Shown one piece after another: positions 24,244 to 35,175 of a stretch of 64,000 nucleotides of DNA. Origin of the DNA: Spisula solida (lineage: Eukaryota > Mollusca > Bivalvia > Venerida > Mactridae); contig OX365944.1 of the NCBI GenBank assembly GCA_947247005.1, positions 1,810,501-1,874,500 on the forward strand, read 5' to 3'. The position numbers and the translations under genes were made by a program. Every line of letters begins with the position of its first letter. The stretch's first letter is position 1. The notes under the pieces are model-generated. The model worked only from the letters and a program-made list of their open reading frames with translations, was not told the DNA's origin and made no database searches.

Positions 24244-24461
24244 CAGAGATGTGTTTGTTGTTGCATTAATCAGATCTTTGTCTGGCTAGTTTAAGCTATG
24301 TATAATACTGGTTTGTACAATGATAAATGAGCGGATGTCACAAAGAGTGGTAAAATTTGCAAATTGTGATATAAGATATTGAATTGTATATTTTGATCAA
24401 GGCTTCAATATAATGTTGTGTGCATTTGTTTGTCAGTGTGTAGTAAGGAGGAGAAAAATAT

Positions 24462-24545
24462 GCAGCCTGGATACAGGATTCAAACCTGTGATTTCATACT
24501 TCCAAGTCATGACGCCCTTCTGACTGAGCCAATTTCACAAACAAA
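24462..24545 (-). repeat. tRNA-like SINE head (c)
   Basis: Read on the minus strand: A box TGGCTCAGTCAGAAGGGCG with a pairing D stem (GCTC/GGGC), then B box in a perfect T arm (ACAGG-TTTGAAT-CCTGT). The acceptor ends do not pair and the anticodon stem is weak, so I call it tRNA-derived rather than a working tRNA. Confidence 0.5.
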
Positions 24546-24572
24546 ATGTATACACTTTAAAATACTAATTTA

Positions 24573-24917
24573 ATGTCTGTCAAGTCTTCAGACATGACAC
24601 TCTGTCCACTCAGTACATTGTACATATGTATACCAAGTTCATTGAGTTGCAATTTGCCATTTATAAATGAAAGGTACCTTGAGGGGTCAAAAGCAAAATC
24701 ATCGAGTTGCACTTTGGCATTTCATATTTTAACAGGTACCCTTAGGGAGTCAAAAACTAATGTGCAATTGGCGATGAGTGTAACAGCAAAAGTGCAACTC
24801 AATGATCTCCCTATGTGCCTAGGTAAACAGGAGAAATTTGTTGCCATGGTTATTTTTGCTAAGGAAAATTATTTGGCACAGCCTGGTATAGTCTGTCTAT
24901 ACAGACCCTATGTTTGA
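24573..24917. repeat. imperfect repeats of GAGTTGCA
   Basis: ATTGAGTTGCAATTTGCCATT and CGAGTTGCACTTTGGCATTT are direct copies, and AAAGTGCAACTCAATGAT is an inverted copy at about 24789. This looks like a decayed palindromic element. The 114-codon open frame across it is probably incidental. Confidence 0.45.
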
Positions 24918-25885
24918 TTAAAGGAGACAACTCATCAGTCTACCCTTTTTTATGAAATTATTTCCCTTTGCACCCTCAAACATAGGATAATCGTAAAACC
25001 AAAATAAAATCTAGCTAAAATTGAAAATAAAGTTATGATAAATGATTAACAAAATATCATCTTGCCGGGAAGCCAGACTAAGCTGGGTATCCAATAGCGT
25101 CCTTAATCTTGGGTGTTTTAAATTGACCTGTTGATGACTCCTACTGGATGTTGAGGATGCTACATCAAAGATAAAGTAAGTAGTGACCTTCAGTTCCAAC
25201 ATGCATTCCAATGGGTATATCAAGAATGACTGTTTTATGCTGACATCTGTATATGACATCTTATCAATGTTAAGGTTAATTAAGGTCTAATTAGTTATTA
25301 TCAAAGCATCCTGTTCCAACTCTCCTGAATTGCCCAGGAGATGAGATGCCACAAATCTAGTGCAAATCTAGTGCCATGAAATCAGTGGTCATTCAAAGGT
25401 CAAGATCGCAGCAAGAAGAACATAAGTGTGTCTGTCTGATAGTTCCTATTTAGGATGTAGAAGTTGTAAATGTAGTATCATTTAAGTTACCACTAGCCAA
25501 TATGTTGGTGCAAATATCTTCACATCTTTCCATTTGTCTAGATGAATGGCATGTCTAGCTGCTGTAATAAGGCAGATTGTGTTAATGGTAGGAGATGTAC
25601 TCATCAAATTGATTAATGCATCAAGACTTTCATTAAATTCCTTTTACATGTTAAAGTGCTGGTAATCCATTTCCTGTACTAGTACATTTTTATCCCCTTT
25701 AAAATTGATGCCATATCATTTCATTATTAAAGCTTCAATCTTGCAGTATTTTGATACTCTGTTGGTGCTTTACATTATAGTGCGTTCAAAGTCAAATGAG
25801 AACAGTTATAAGTATAAACTCGCCCGTCAGGTAAACTTTATATGGGGTCGATATCAAATAGTGTGTAATTCTCATTCCATATATC
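24918..25885. other. unannotated stretch
   Basis: No feature recognised on either strand. Confidence 0.4.
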
Positions 25886-25887
25886 AA

Positions 25888-25979
25888 AGGCGCGGTAGCG
25901 TAGTGGATAAACCCTCAATCCCTTCATGTTTCAATTTTATTGAGTTGTAGGTTCGATCCTCACTTCGGTCAACTTTTTT
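25888..25979 (+). repeat. tRNA-like sequence (d) with T-run
   Basis: A box TAGCGTAGTGGATA at about 25898, B box GGTTCGATCC at about 25950, and a CTTTTTTA run right after, which would terminate RNA polymerase III. The T stem pairs at four of five positions and the acceptor stem does not. A pseudo-tRNA or SINE head is likeliest. Confidence 0.5.
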
Positions 25980-26277
25980 ATTGCATGTATCCATGTTATA
26001 AAGTCTTATATTATTCTGCTGTTTTAATGAATCGATACTTCAAAGTGATCAAAGTTTCATGTTGTAGTGAATATATTAAAAACGATTGTATGAGTGTTGT
26101 ACTGTATATAAAAATAAAATAATTGAAATACGACTTGATAAAGAATGCAGAAATAACACAAACATTAATCTACGTAAATTGCATACCTTACTTCGTGTAT
26201 GTTATTATATAAGTTACACATAAAAAGTAAGGTACATGTAAAAAGATATAAACACCTTAAAAAATTAAGTAACTTGG

Positions 26278-26365
26278 ATGGGTGTCGAACCAGTGACGAG
26301 ATTGAACAAAATTACTTGCATAATAGCGGCAAGCTTACCCACTCGACTAACGAGACGATGTGAAA
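26278..26365 (-). repeat. tRNA-like sequence (e)
   Basis: Minus strand: A box TTAGTCGAGTGGGTAAG, about 40 nt spacer, B box GGTTCGACACC. No acceptor pairing. Confidence 0.45.
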
Positions 26366-26587
26366 ACTGGTTTTCAAGTCTCACACTATTAATTTGAAGG
26401 TATCTATTTTATTATATAAAACATAAGCCTCCCCTATTCTTTTGAATGGGACAGTTCCCTCATTAGTATTACTTATTGAACCGACAGTACAGTAATTTTG
26501 AATTCTAATTTTTTCATGTGATGGTATTTAGTTGGTCGAGTTGTGGTAACCATCAACATGCTGTACCGTTATCCAGCTCTAATGAGC

Positions 26588-26795
26588 TATAACTCTAACA
26601 TGATAAATTGCAGTACAAAAACAAACACAGTATTGCCTATATTTTTGTTATGGATTAAAATCAAGGACCTTAACATTTGCCTATGAAAGCATTCAAACAT
26701 TTGGCACAACATATAAAGTTTGCATGCTTCTTAATATTCAGAAACGATGAATATAGCAGATTTTGTGTTTGTTTTTGCAATTTATCGCGCTAGGG
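26588..26795. mobile_element. 210-bp MITE, copy 1
   Basis: TATAACTCTAACATGATAAA at the left pairs with TTTATCGCGCTAGGG at the right, and the TIR continues through ACAAAAACAAACACA / TGTGTTTGTTTTTG for about 35-40 bp. The same element is at 28231-28448. TA borders fit a Tc1/mariner-type insertion. Non-coding. Confidence 0.8.
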
Positions 26796-26959
26796 TCCAA
26801 GCATTATAAAACAGCAAGACTTGTTATCATGTTGACATGTATAGATAAACCACAATCAATCGGGCGTAACTGTACTTAGGGTAATGAAATAATCCAGGTA
26901 AAAGGGGTGCATTTTCACCAATCAGAATAGACCCACATATTCAAAAGTGTGACTTACAT

Positions 26960-27050
26960 CTTCCTCATTGGTGCAGTTGGGTAAGCTACTGCTTATAGAT
27001 CTAAATCAATGTTTTTGCTTGGGTTCGAATCCTACCCTACTAGACTAATT
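26960..27050 (+). repeat. tRNA-like sequence (f) with T-run
   Basis: A box TGGTGCAGTTGGGTAAG and B box GGGTTCGAATCC with partial T-stem pairing, followed by a T6 run. Decayed acceptor stem. Confidence 0.5.
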
Positions 27051-27332
27051 TTTTAAATTTTGATAAATAAAAATTGTGCGTGCATATGTCTAACATATAT
27101 AGATTTCCTTTGTATTTTGATACACTGAAAACATTCCATTGAAATTAATGATAAAAATACTTTGTAATCTAAACTGGTTATCATCCGAGCAATGTTAAAA
27201 TGTATCCAGGGCGGACGAAAATTAATATAATTGAAACAAACCAAATGTTTAATAAACATATAACATAATTTTATCATGTATTACAAAGTAATGAAATAAA
27301 CATTTATTACTGTATTATATTTTTTTAAAAAA

Positions 27333-27428
27333 GTATAGCAGCGGATTCGAACCCACGACGCATACAATAAAATATGCAAAGTTTTTTATGTATAGACCAT
27401 GTTAACCGCTTGGCCAAGGTGTCAACTT
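27333..27428 (-). repeat. tRNA-like sequence (g), Leu/Ser-like head
   Basis: Minus strand: TTGGCCAAGCGGTTAAC resembles the D arm of class II (Leu/Ser) tRNAs, and GTGGGTTCGAATCC is a good B box. The distance between boxes is long enough for a variable arm. The ends do not pair as an acceptor stem. The following run of T/A could terminate polymerase III. Confidence 0.5.
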
Positions 27429-27630
27429 GACAGTTAACGTAAGTTTTCTAATATTTGTCGATAATATATCAGAAAAATAACGGTAAATATCGTTTCAACC
27501 TAAGCAAATGGACTAGTCCAAAGGTCATATTTCGAAGGTCGTTGTACATCTATATGTACGGTCAAAACTAATATATCAAATCAACTATTTGAAACTCGTT
27601 ATGTCAATATTGATATCGGTCCACAAACTG

Positions 27631-27896
27631 GTTATGTTGACATATTTTGAATACCGACTTTCTGTTGCTGTAAAAGGCTCAAAAGCAAAAATATGGGAAA
27701 TTATTGTCAAGAAGTACAAAGAAGAAAAGTTCAGTCTGTTTCTGTTTGGTAATGATGATTTCGAGGTTGGTATCTTGTAGGGAAAACAGACTACAAACTG
27801 ACACACTTAGCTTGTGAACTGACACATCAAGGACATATTGATGAGAATCTAACACTCTTATTGAATCAGTTAGAGAAACTAAGGCAGCTCATCTAA
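27631..27896 (+). pseudogene. possible broken or spliced C-terminal exon pair
   Basis: From about 27631 one frame reads a Lys/Phe-rich protein-like stretch (SKAKIWEIIVKKYKEEKFSL) up to a stop at 27778-27780. After TATCTTGTAG, which could be an acceptor, another frame is open from 27783 to a TAA at 27894-27896 (TDYKLTHLACELTHQGH and then a Leu-rich end). The change of frame without room for an intron suggests either a frameshifted gene relic or a second exon with an unseen donor elsewhere. The LTHLACE segment faintly recalls ankyrin repeats; I do not claim this. Confidence 0.25.
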
Positions 27897-28230
27897 GTGT
27901 TGTAGAATGAGAACATTACTTACCTATATAAATCTTGAGACAAAAGAAGCTTTTTGTTGCTTAATGGCCTCAATCTATTTCATTAATCCCTTTATTGTAG
28001 GAAGCTCAACACTAATGTGCTGTCTTGTTTTATTACTCTAGTATAAAGAAGTGGCACTCACTCAACTGTACAGAAATTATTTGAAGGAATGCAGAAATAG
28101 AATCAATTGTATTAAAGGTGTGTTTTTGTTGGTGTCTTCAATTTACTAAAAAGGCATGCCAAGAGCATATTCGTTTACTGGGGGGAAGAACATTACCAAG
28201 TACATAATTATACATTTGTATGTGAAGGTG

Positions 28231-28448
28231 TATAACTCCAACGCGATGAATTGCAGTACAAAAACAAACACAATATTGCCTATATTTTTGTTATGGATTA
28301 AAATCAAGGACCGTCACGCTTACCAATAAAAGCATTCAAGCATTTGGCACAACATATAAAGTTTTCATGCTCCTAAATATTCAGAAACAATAAATTTTGC
28401 AGATTTTGTGTTCGTTTTTGTATTACAATTTATCGCGCTAGAGTTATA
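28231..28448. mobile_element. 210-bp MITE, copy 2
   Basis: Left end TATAACTCCAACGCGATGAA, right end TATCGCGCTAGAGTTATA: inverted repeats of about 40 bp with few mismatches. The interior matches copy 1 at 26588 (GCCTATATTTTTGTTATGGA and CATTTGGCACAACATATAAA). Confidence 0.85.
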
Positions 28449-28544
28449 TCAGTTTAACTCTATGTATGCCTGTATTGTGTTCACCATGGAGACTATTCGG
28501 AAAGAGCTTGGGTAGCGCAGCTGGGTTCCATGTATCTGCAACAG

Positions 28545-28784
28545 TTGACACCACTTCCCAACCTCTGGTCACATATCACACAAAATATGTCTTTACCTTT
28601 GAAGCTAGAGGTCACAATGACCAATTAAGCAGGGAAGAATTGGACAACCCTGCATTTATCACTGTCTATATCTTACACAGACAACACTTGTACATAAATG
28701 GAGCTCAATATAACTTGGCAATTCCAAGACCACAACAGATTCATTGTGTAGCTCACCTAGGTTATTGGATGCCTGACATCTGTT
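28545..28784 (+). CDS. candidate internal exon, unknown protein
   Basis: A 240-bp open segment preceded by GTATCTGCAACAG and followed by a consensus donor GTAAGT at 28785. It begins with two and ends with one base of split codons, keeping length divisible by three. The 80 or so residues have balanced, globular-looking composition (for example TKYVFTFEARGHNDQ, AFITVYILHRQHLYINGAQY). I do not recognise the family. Its phase does not fit directly between the exons at 7422 and 63030. It may be an exon of another gene or of an old transposon. The acceptor is weak. Confidence 0.45.
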
Positions 28785-28963
28785 GTAAGTGAAGTTCATT
28801 GTTTGCCAACAGTTTCTTTAAACAACATCTCCTTGACACCCAGTAAAGAGATTGCTATGAAACTTTGCAGGTATGATCTTTGAATGGTCTATTTCATGTT
28901 GTATAAATGGTTCTGGTCCATTGCATCTTAAGTAGGCCATGATAGCCTATTTAAACACTGTAG

Positions 28964-29968
28964 GCCATGATAGCCTATTCTGTTACTGCCCTTACTTTAA
29001 TATTGATGTCTTACAGAGTTACTGCCCTTACTTTTATATTGATGTGTTACAGAGTTACTGCCCTTACTATAAAATTGATGTGTTACAGAGTTACTGCCCT
29101 TACTATAAAATTGATGTGTTACAGAGTTACTGCTCTAACTTGAATATTGATGTGTTACAGAGTTACTGCCCTTACTTTAATATTGATGTGTTACAGAGTT
29201 ACCGCTCTTACTTATTGATGTGTTTCAAAGTTACTGCCCTTACTTTTATATTGAAGTGTTACAGAGTTCCTGCCCTTACTTATTGATTTGTTACAGAGTT
29301 ACTGCCCTTACTTATTGATTTGTTACAGAGTTACTACCCTTACTTATTGAAGTGTTACAGAGTTACTGTTCTTACTTATTGATTTGTTACGGAGTAACTG
29401 CCCTTACTTATTGCTATGTTACAGAGTTACTGCCCTTACTTATTGATTTGTTACAGAGTTACTGCCCTTACTTATTGATATGTTACAGAGTTACTGCCCT
29501 TACTTATTGATATGTTACAGAGTTACTGCTCTTACTTATTGGTGTGCTACAGAATTACTGTCCTTACTTATTGAAGTGTTACAGAGTTACTGCCCTTGCT
29601 TATTGATTTGTTACATAGTTACCACCCTTACTTATTGATTTGTTACATAGTTACTGCCCTTACTTATTGATATGTTACATAGTAACTGCCCTTACTTATT
29701 GATATGTGACATAGTTACTGCCCTTACTTATTGATATGTTACATAGTTACTGCCCTTACTTATTGATATGTGACATAGTAACTGCCCTTACTTATTGATA
29801 TGTTACATAGTTACTGCCCTTACTTATTGATATGTGACATAGTAACTGCCCTTACTTATTGATATGTGACATAGTTACTGCCCTTACTTATTGATATGTT
29901 ACATAGTTACTGCCCTTACTTATTGATATGTTACATAGTTACTGCCCTTACTTATTGGTGTGCTACAG
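28964..29968. repeat. 32/36-bp minisatellite
   Basis: The first part has 36-bp units (TTACTGCCCTTACTTTAATA-TTGATGTGTTACAGAG). From about 29200 on, units are 32 bp, lacking four bases after CTTACTT. Within the 32-bp part the linker changes from TTACAGAG to TTACATAG. The 36-bp part is readable as a 12-residue repeat by chance. Confidence 0.95.
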
Positions 29969-30377
29969 TATATGGGTGTGGATTAATGTTGTGATTCCTA
30001 TTTGTGCGTATTGAAGTTGATCTTAACTTTGCTCGTTTGCTTCTATAATTATATTGTGAAGATAAGACTGCTGGTATAAGGCTGCTGGTATAGTGAGCAG
30101 GCTACTGTAACTGTGTATGTCTGGATGGTTATATATCAGAAATAATGGCAATCACAAGATGCAATACTGCAATGCATAGGATGTAAATCTTGTACACTAA
30201 AAGTACACTCAATATTATGATCACCCTGTAAAATTGTGTTACAATTTGAGTTGTGTCTCGATGGCTTCTATGTAGTGGAAAACTAAGAATTTTATTAAGA
30301 TCTTAAAATTTCCTTTAGTGTATTAGCTAAATAATACCATTCGGATTATTATTTCTTAACATATATTTTGTGCATTA

Positions 30378-31716
30378 CGAGGGGCATTCCGAAAGTTCTG
30401 ATAACTAAGCGATAACTTTACATTGGTATGTCAGATTTTTTAAAAGTAAACATTTTCTGAAAGATACAACATTCCTCCGTCTAAAACATATCATGCTATT
30501 ATTATCAGAGAATTTAATATTCACCTACATGTCATTGTACATGTAGATATATAGCCCAATGAATTGTCGACAAAATGAATCATATTAGCCGTTGGGAGGA
30601 ATAACATTATTGTTAATAATTTCTATAACATCATTCCAATTTGTTTGGAGGTTACACATATCTTGTATTTTATAACTGTGTATCACATGACAAATTTATG
30701 AAAATTATTGTTCTGACAGTATAAATGACTTAGGATGTGCATGGAAAAGACCACATCCCAAATGCTCTTGAAAATAGTCATTTTACCGGTAATACACAAT
30801 TTACGTGTTATTGCATTGTACTGCTGGACGTGTTACATGAGAATATAAAATGTGTAGCCGTTTTGTACATACATATGCTATTTTTATTCCCACTAAATAC
30901 GAATTCTGAAATATTCATAATTCCAACTGTACAGCAGCTTAAATGATATGACCACGTGGCCCAAAACACGTGTTTTAGATTTATGACGTCATATCCTCAA
31001 CTAGCATTTCGCAAAACAAAAACAATTATATATTTCCTTAATTAAAAGTTAGTACAACCAATTAAACTATAAGAACATGGATTATTGAATTTTTATTACA
31101 TGTGTATAAGGGTGTCCCGTTACCCCACCCACTTTCTAAAATCATGGGTAGAGCACAATGATTTGCTCTAAAAATCAAACTTTATGCAAAATACATTTAT
31201 AACGTCCCCCGATTGAAAATACACATTACAATCTAGACAATTTGACTTATTTTAGTTGCTGATAGTCCATAGACGTACTGTATGTCTTGATTTAAGTAGG
31301 GGCTATAAGCGGTAAAATGGTCGACTATTTAGGTAGTATGTATTGCCGTTATTTTATTAATTACTCAAAGTTTCTTTCATATCTTAATGTTATTCCTAAG
31401 TGCTGTTATGTATGTTTTAAATAATATCAAATTTATTTCAATCAGTCTTAATAATGTTTCAACAGCACGCTCTGAAATATACATCGGACCAATACAGCGC
31501 AATCACCTCGCGTTTTCCAGAGAGATTTCAGTCAATACCCCAAACCGTGTACTGTTTAAATACCAATAAAAGATAAATTCGCAGATTTAAATTACTAAAT
31601 TAACGATGGATGTCTCACTGAAAGATTGATCTTTCAGAAAGTGTTTACTTTTAAAATATCTGACATACCAATGTAAAGTTATCGCTCAGTTATCAGAACT
31701 TTCAGAATGCCCCTCG
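30378..31716. mobile_element. 1.34-kb Tc1/mariner-type element with 100-bp TIRs
   Basis: CGAGGGGCATTCCGAAAGTT at the left and the reverse complement CGAGGGGCATTCTGAAAGTT at the right begin inverted repeats that stay aligned for about 100 bp (through GATAACTTTACATTGGTATG). TA flanks both ends (30376-30377 and 31717-31718). The interior is AT-rich with short frames only and no DDD/DDE transposase visible, so it is non-autonomous. Two CACGTG boxes and a TGACGTCA occur at about 30953-30993. Confidence 0.85.
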
Positions 31717-31718
31717 TA

Positions 31719-32363
31719 TGTAGAGAATACTATAATCCCAAAGGAAACATGGGTTATTCTTCAATTTGCGGGAAATGCATGAATATATTTCAAGGTACTT
31801 GCGTTGAATATACAAATTTCTGCGAGCAAATTGTGCAATATCAGTTCTCTAGATTTGTGTTGGTATTACACTTCCAGGGTCTTCGTGATACATTATATTT
31901 GTTATAAATATAGAAAATATATCAGCTGGTAAATTATGATTATTGAAGGTTGAGAGTGACTTGTCAAATTCTCTGTACTATATACCATGCATCCAAGCTT
32001 GTATATATAGAGACGCAAAGTTGTAGAGTTTGAATAGGGTAATGATGACTTTTCAAATGTTTGTTTACACTCAGGAATCTTTTAATATTGTGATTTGAAC
32101 ATTTCTAAGAAATCCCATTAAGTGATATTACAACATGTCTGTATCTTCTGTGTGCATCAAGTTCAGAACAAACATGGGTATCCTTTGTATGTAAACAAAC
32201 GTAATGATCACACTTAAGGTAATCTCAGGTGATGTCAAACAACTTAGGCTGATTTTTTAAAAAGCAAACCAAAATGACTTAATTCTTACAAAAGCAGACT
32301 TAATGTATATTGATGTTAGTAACAAAGAAGTACAAAATCTAGGACATATAGGATGCATCATGT
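31719..32363. other. unannotated stretch
   Basis: No exon or repeat recognised. Confidence 0.4.
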
Positions 32364-32480
32364 ATTGTCTTCTGAGATCAACCTTTCTTAAACAAGTCCA
32401 GAAAACACAGGTTATTATATATAATTAAGTGAGCCTTTGTTTTCGTGACAAGTTTAAGAAATGTTGATCCCAAAGACAAT
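32364..32480. mobile_element. 117-bp palindromic MITE, copy 1
   Basis: Ends ATTGTCTTCTGAGATCAACC and (reverse complement) ATTGTCTTTGGGATCAACAT, with CTTTCTTAAAC continuing the arm. The family recurs at 61682 with its centre in the opposite orientation. Confidence 0.65.
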
Positions 32481-32609
32481 GAGTGGACCTTAACCATATT
32501 TCTGACTATTGGGCGGCCATGGGGCATACATGTTTTACAAACATCTCTTGTTTAAGTTAGAATTACCCAGATAATTAATGGAAGAATTTACTATAGTAAT
32601 ATTTGTAGT

Positions 32610-32631
32610 ACAGTCACACACACACACACAG
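32610..32631. repeat. (CA)n microsatellite
   Basis: About eight uninterrupted CA units. Confidence 0.9.
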
Positions 32632-33368
32632 TTTATCTTTATTATTATTGAACATTGAAGCGCATACTGCTTGAAGGTTTAAGATGATGATTCTGCTGTA
32701 TAATAAATGACAAAGTGTTTCTTGTATAGGATTCCTTTGTTTGAATGCAGCCAGCGACTAAAAAATACTGTGCATGTTTTTTCGCTTTTACAAATTTTTC
32801 CAATATATACTAATTAATTTCTTTACCAATTAATCCATGCAGGCTCCATTGGGGATACGTTTTATAATTACTGTCTCTCAATAGTTTTGTAACGGAATGA
32901 GTTAGTAATCACATGACATCGTGACTTATATGGGCTCTGTTCCGTTAGAGAGTCAGGAAATGTAAGGATATTCAGTGTTATAGGATTTTTGACTCGGTAC
33001 TATTGAAGTCCTAGGTTCTGTTTGTTTGTGGTAAATGATGTACTGAGACCAGTTAAGGACTTAAGTATATTGATGTTAACACTTGTCTCTGTTGGATCTA
33101 TAACCATTAAGGATTAATTGCCGCGAGGGCACACTCATTTTCTTACGATAACTTTGAGGGAACTTTTAGTTGACGATAGTAAACTATCCGATACCTTGAA
33201 ACTAAGAAAAGTTTTTCATTAATCTTTGCATTGTTGTTTAATTATTTCAGTGTTAACGTTAATCTTTGCGTTGGGCACCAATTATTTCCGTTTTAATTAT
33301 TGTACACAAATTATTTCCGTGTTAATGACTATTATGAGGATGAGTTTGTTGTGGCAAAAAGTCTACAG

Positions 33369-33464
33369 AAAATGGAAAACTTTGAATGGTGATGACAAAA
33401 ATAAAAAACTTGACTTTCCTAGTGCAGCTTTATTATTGATTCAGAAGTCGAAAAAGAAGAAAAG
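33369..33464 (+). CDS. candidate short exon, Lys-rich
   Basis: A 96-bp open segment between AAGTCTACAG and a donor-like GTTTGT at 33465. It starts with one and ends with two bases of split codons, the same phase as the exon at 7422, and so can join it to the exon at 63030 without a frame change. The residues include KLDFPSAALLLIQKS and a basic KKKK end. The acceptor has a poor pyrimidine tract and the donor is non-ideal, so the main support is phase and composition. Confidence 0.3.
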
Positions 33465-33862
33465 GTTTGTAAAGAATTTTTTAACAATAGTTTGTACTAA
33501 TTTATTTTATGTCAATTTATATTAATCACTCTCAACACCTCATTCCTGAAGGTTTGTATCGGGTTGATTGTATGAAAGATACTCTTTGTTCATTTCTTGT
33601 TTGAATACGCTGTATGAATACTCGTGAGTAAATTGGGACTTTTTTAGGATTTTTTGTATTGATACACTATACACATGTGAGTAAATAAGGATGTCACATG
33701 ATTATTTCACCATTTACTTTATTTGGTCATGCACCTTCAGCACGGACAGGGTTATTTCGTAGCAACTATTTGCAAATAAAGAGTATGAATTAAAACGGTC
33801 AGTTTAAACATTTTTTGTTTTGTGGTGTTATTTTGACGTTCAGATTATCTGACATCAGTGTA

Positions 33863-34781
33863 CTGGCAAAGGAGATAAAACCGGACAGTAGATATTACCG
33901 GACAAACAGTCCAGACGCTTTACTTAATCAAATAATTCATTAATCTTTGTATCAAATCACTCAGAATCGTGAGTAAAAGAAATCTGGTAGAAAAAAAATA
34001 TTCAAGATAAACAAAGCAAAACTTATTCATCGAAAATATCGTCCGCCACTGTATTGTTGACATAAGTGACGTGAGGGAAAACAATGGTGCGGGCATGCGC
34101 AAAAGTGGCGCGTGCTTGATTGATTTTATAATGCAAAATTAATAGGAATGTAATTCTATGTTGAGATGGTGGTTAACAGGTAAAGTTTAATTTGCTGTAA
34201 TGAAGGTCTCGCGGTTGATTCACCGTGCCGCCGAAAGTTTTATTTTTTATTTTTTCGTCCAGCTCTTATTGCAGCGGTATTGGCGAAATTTGTCGACGGA
34301 TATATGTTGAGTAACATTTTTTATATCTTGCCCATCAGTCTGAAAGACTTCGGGTTGTTTTTTAATTGTTTTATTCAATTTTTGGTCGGTAAACACAGTA
34401 CGGTTTAAAACGGATTTTAACCTCTCACAGAACGTCCCCTGGCAGGATACTTTGTGCGTCACAAGTTGTTATTACGGAAATCATAAATATTTTTGCATTA
34501 GTGTGAACCCTATTCTAAACATTTTTGGTCATATTTTTCTAAAAATCCATCGAAAAATATTCGCAAAAAGACTGTCCGGTAATATCTACTGTACGTCATT
34601 GAAATAGCGCCAAAAATGTCCCTGTTTGGGCCCCAATATTTGGTTGTTCACGTGACGTCATATTTTGGGAAATCTATTTTAAGCAAAGAGCTTGAACACA
34701 GGTAGGTGTAAAACACAAAATATTCTGACTACAAAGGTAGCTTTTTATGCGATTTCTGTCCGGTATTATCTCCTTTGCCAG
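33863..34781. mobile_element. 919-bp TA-flanked DNA element
   Basis: CTGGCAAAGGAGATAAAACC at the left pairs with the reverse complement CTGGCAAAGGAGATAATACC at the right; TIR about 27 bp; TA at both borders. A second, inner inverted repeat (TAGATATTACCGGACA at 33889 with TGTCCGGTAATATCTA at about 34572) shares the CCGGACAG motif of the outer TIR. No transposase frame is recognisable; the 71-codon minus frame at 34247 is unidentified. A combined CACGTGACGTCA lies at about 34650. Confidence 0.8.
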
Positions 34782-35175
34782 TAATTTTTTAATGTTATTT
34801 GATTGTGATTAAGATTTTCCACGACAGCCTACGATAATTGGTTACAGTGGCATTCCCTAATTTGACTAATGAATTAAAGACCAAATATACCCATAGGTAT
34901 TGAGGTCCATTATCAGCCACTTAAAATAATTGATATTTTTAATGAACTTTGTTTTTAATTTTTTATTAAATGAATTGTATTTTCAAATTAACTGTCCATT
35001 CATTAAGAAATTAAAGCTGAAAATCAGGTGGTCACTGCAGCTGTGCATTGGCTGTTTGGGTGAGTAAACCAACAGAGCAACTAAGCATATACTTTAGATG
35101 ACAATCGAAAAATACTGTTTATTTTTGCAGTTATATTTATACTACTAACGGCATCTCAGGGGAGACAACTTTATA

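Noticed and set aside
24462..24545. Functional tRNA gene
   Set aside because: The T and D arms pair but the acceptor stem does not, and the anticodon stem is poor.
24573..24917. 114-codon open frame
   Set aside because: Lies across inverted and direct copies of GAGTTGCA and has no splice borders or recognisable composition.
28939..29286. 115-codon frame with YCPYFNIDVLQS repeats
   Set aside because: The 36-bp units are in frame by chance, and the frame ends where units become 32 bp.
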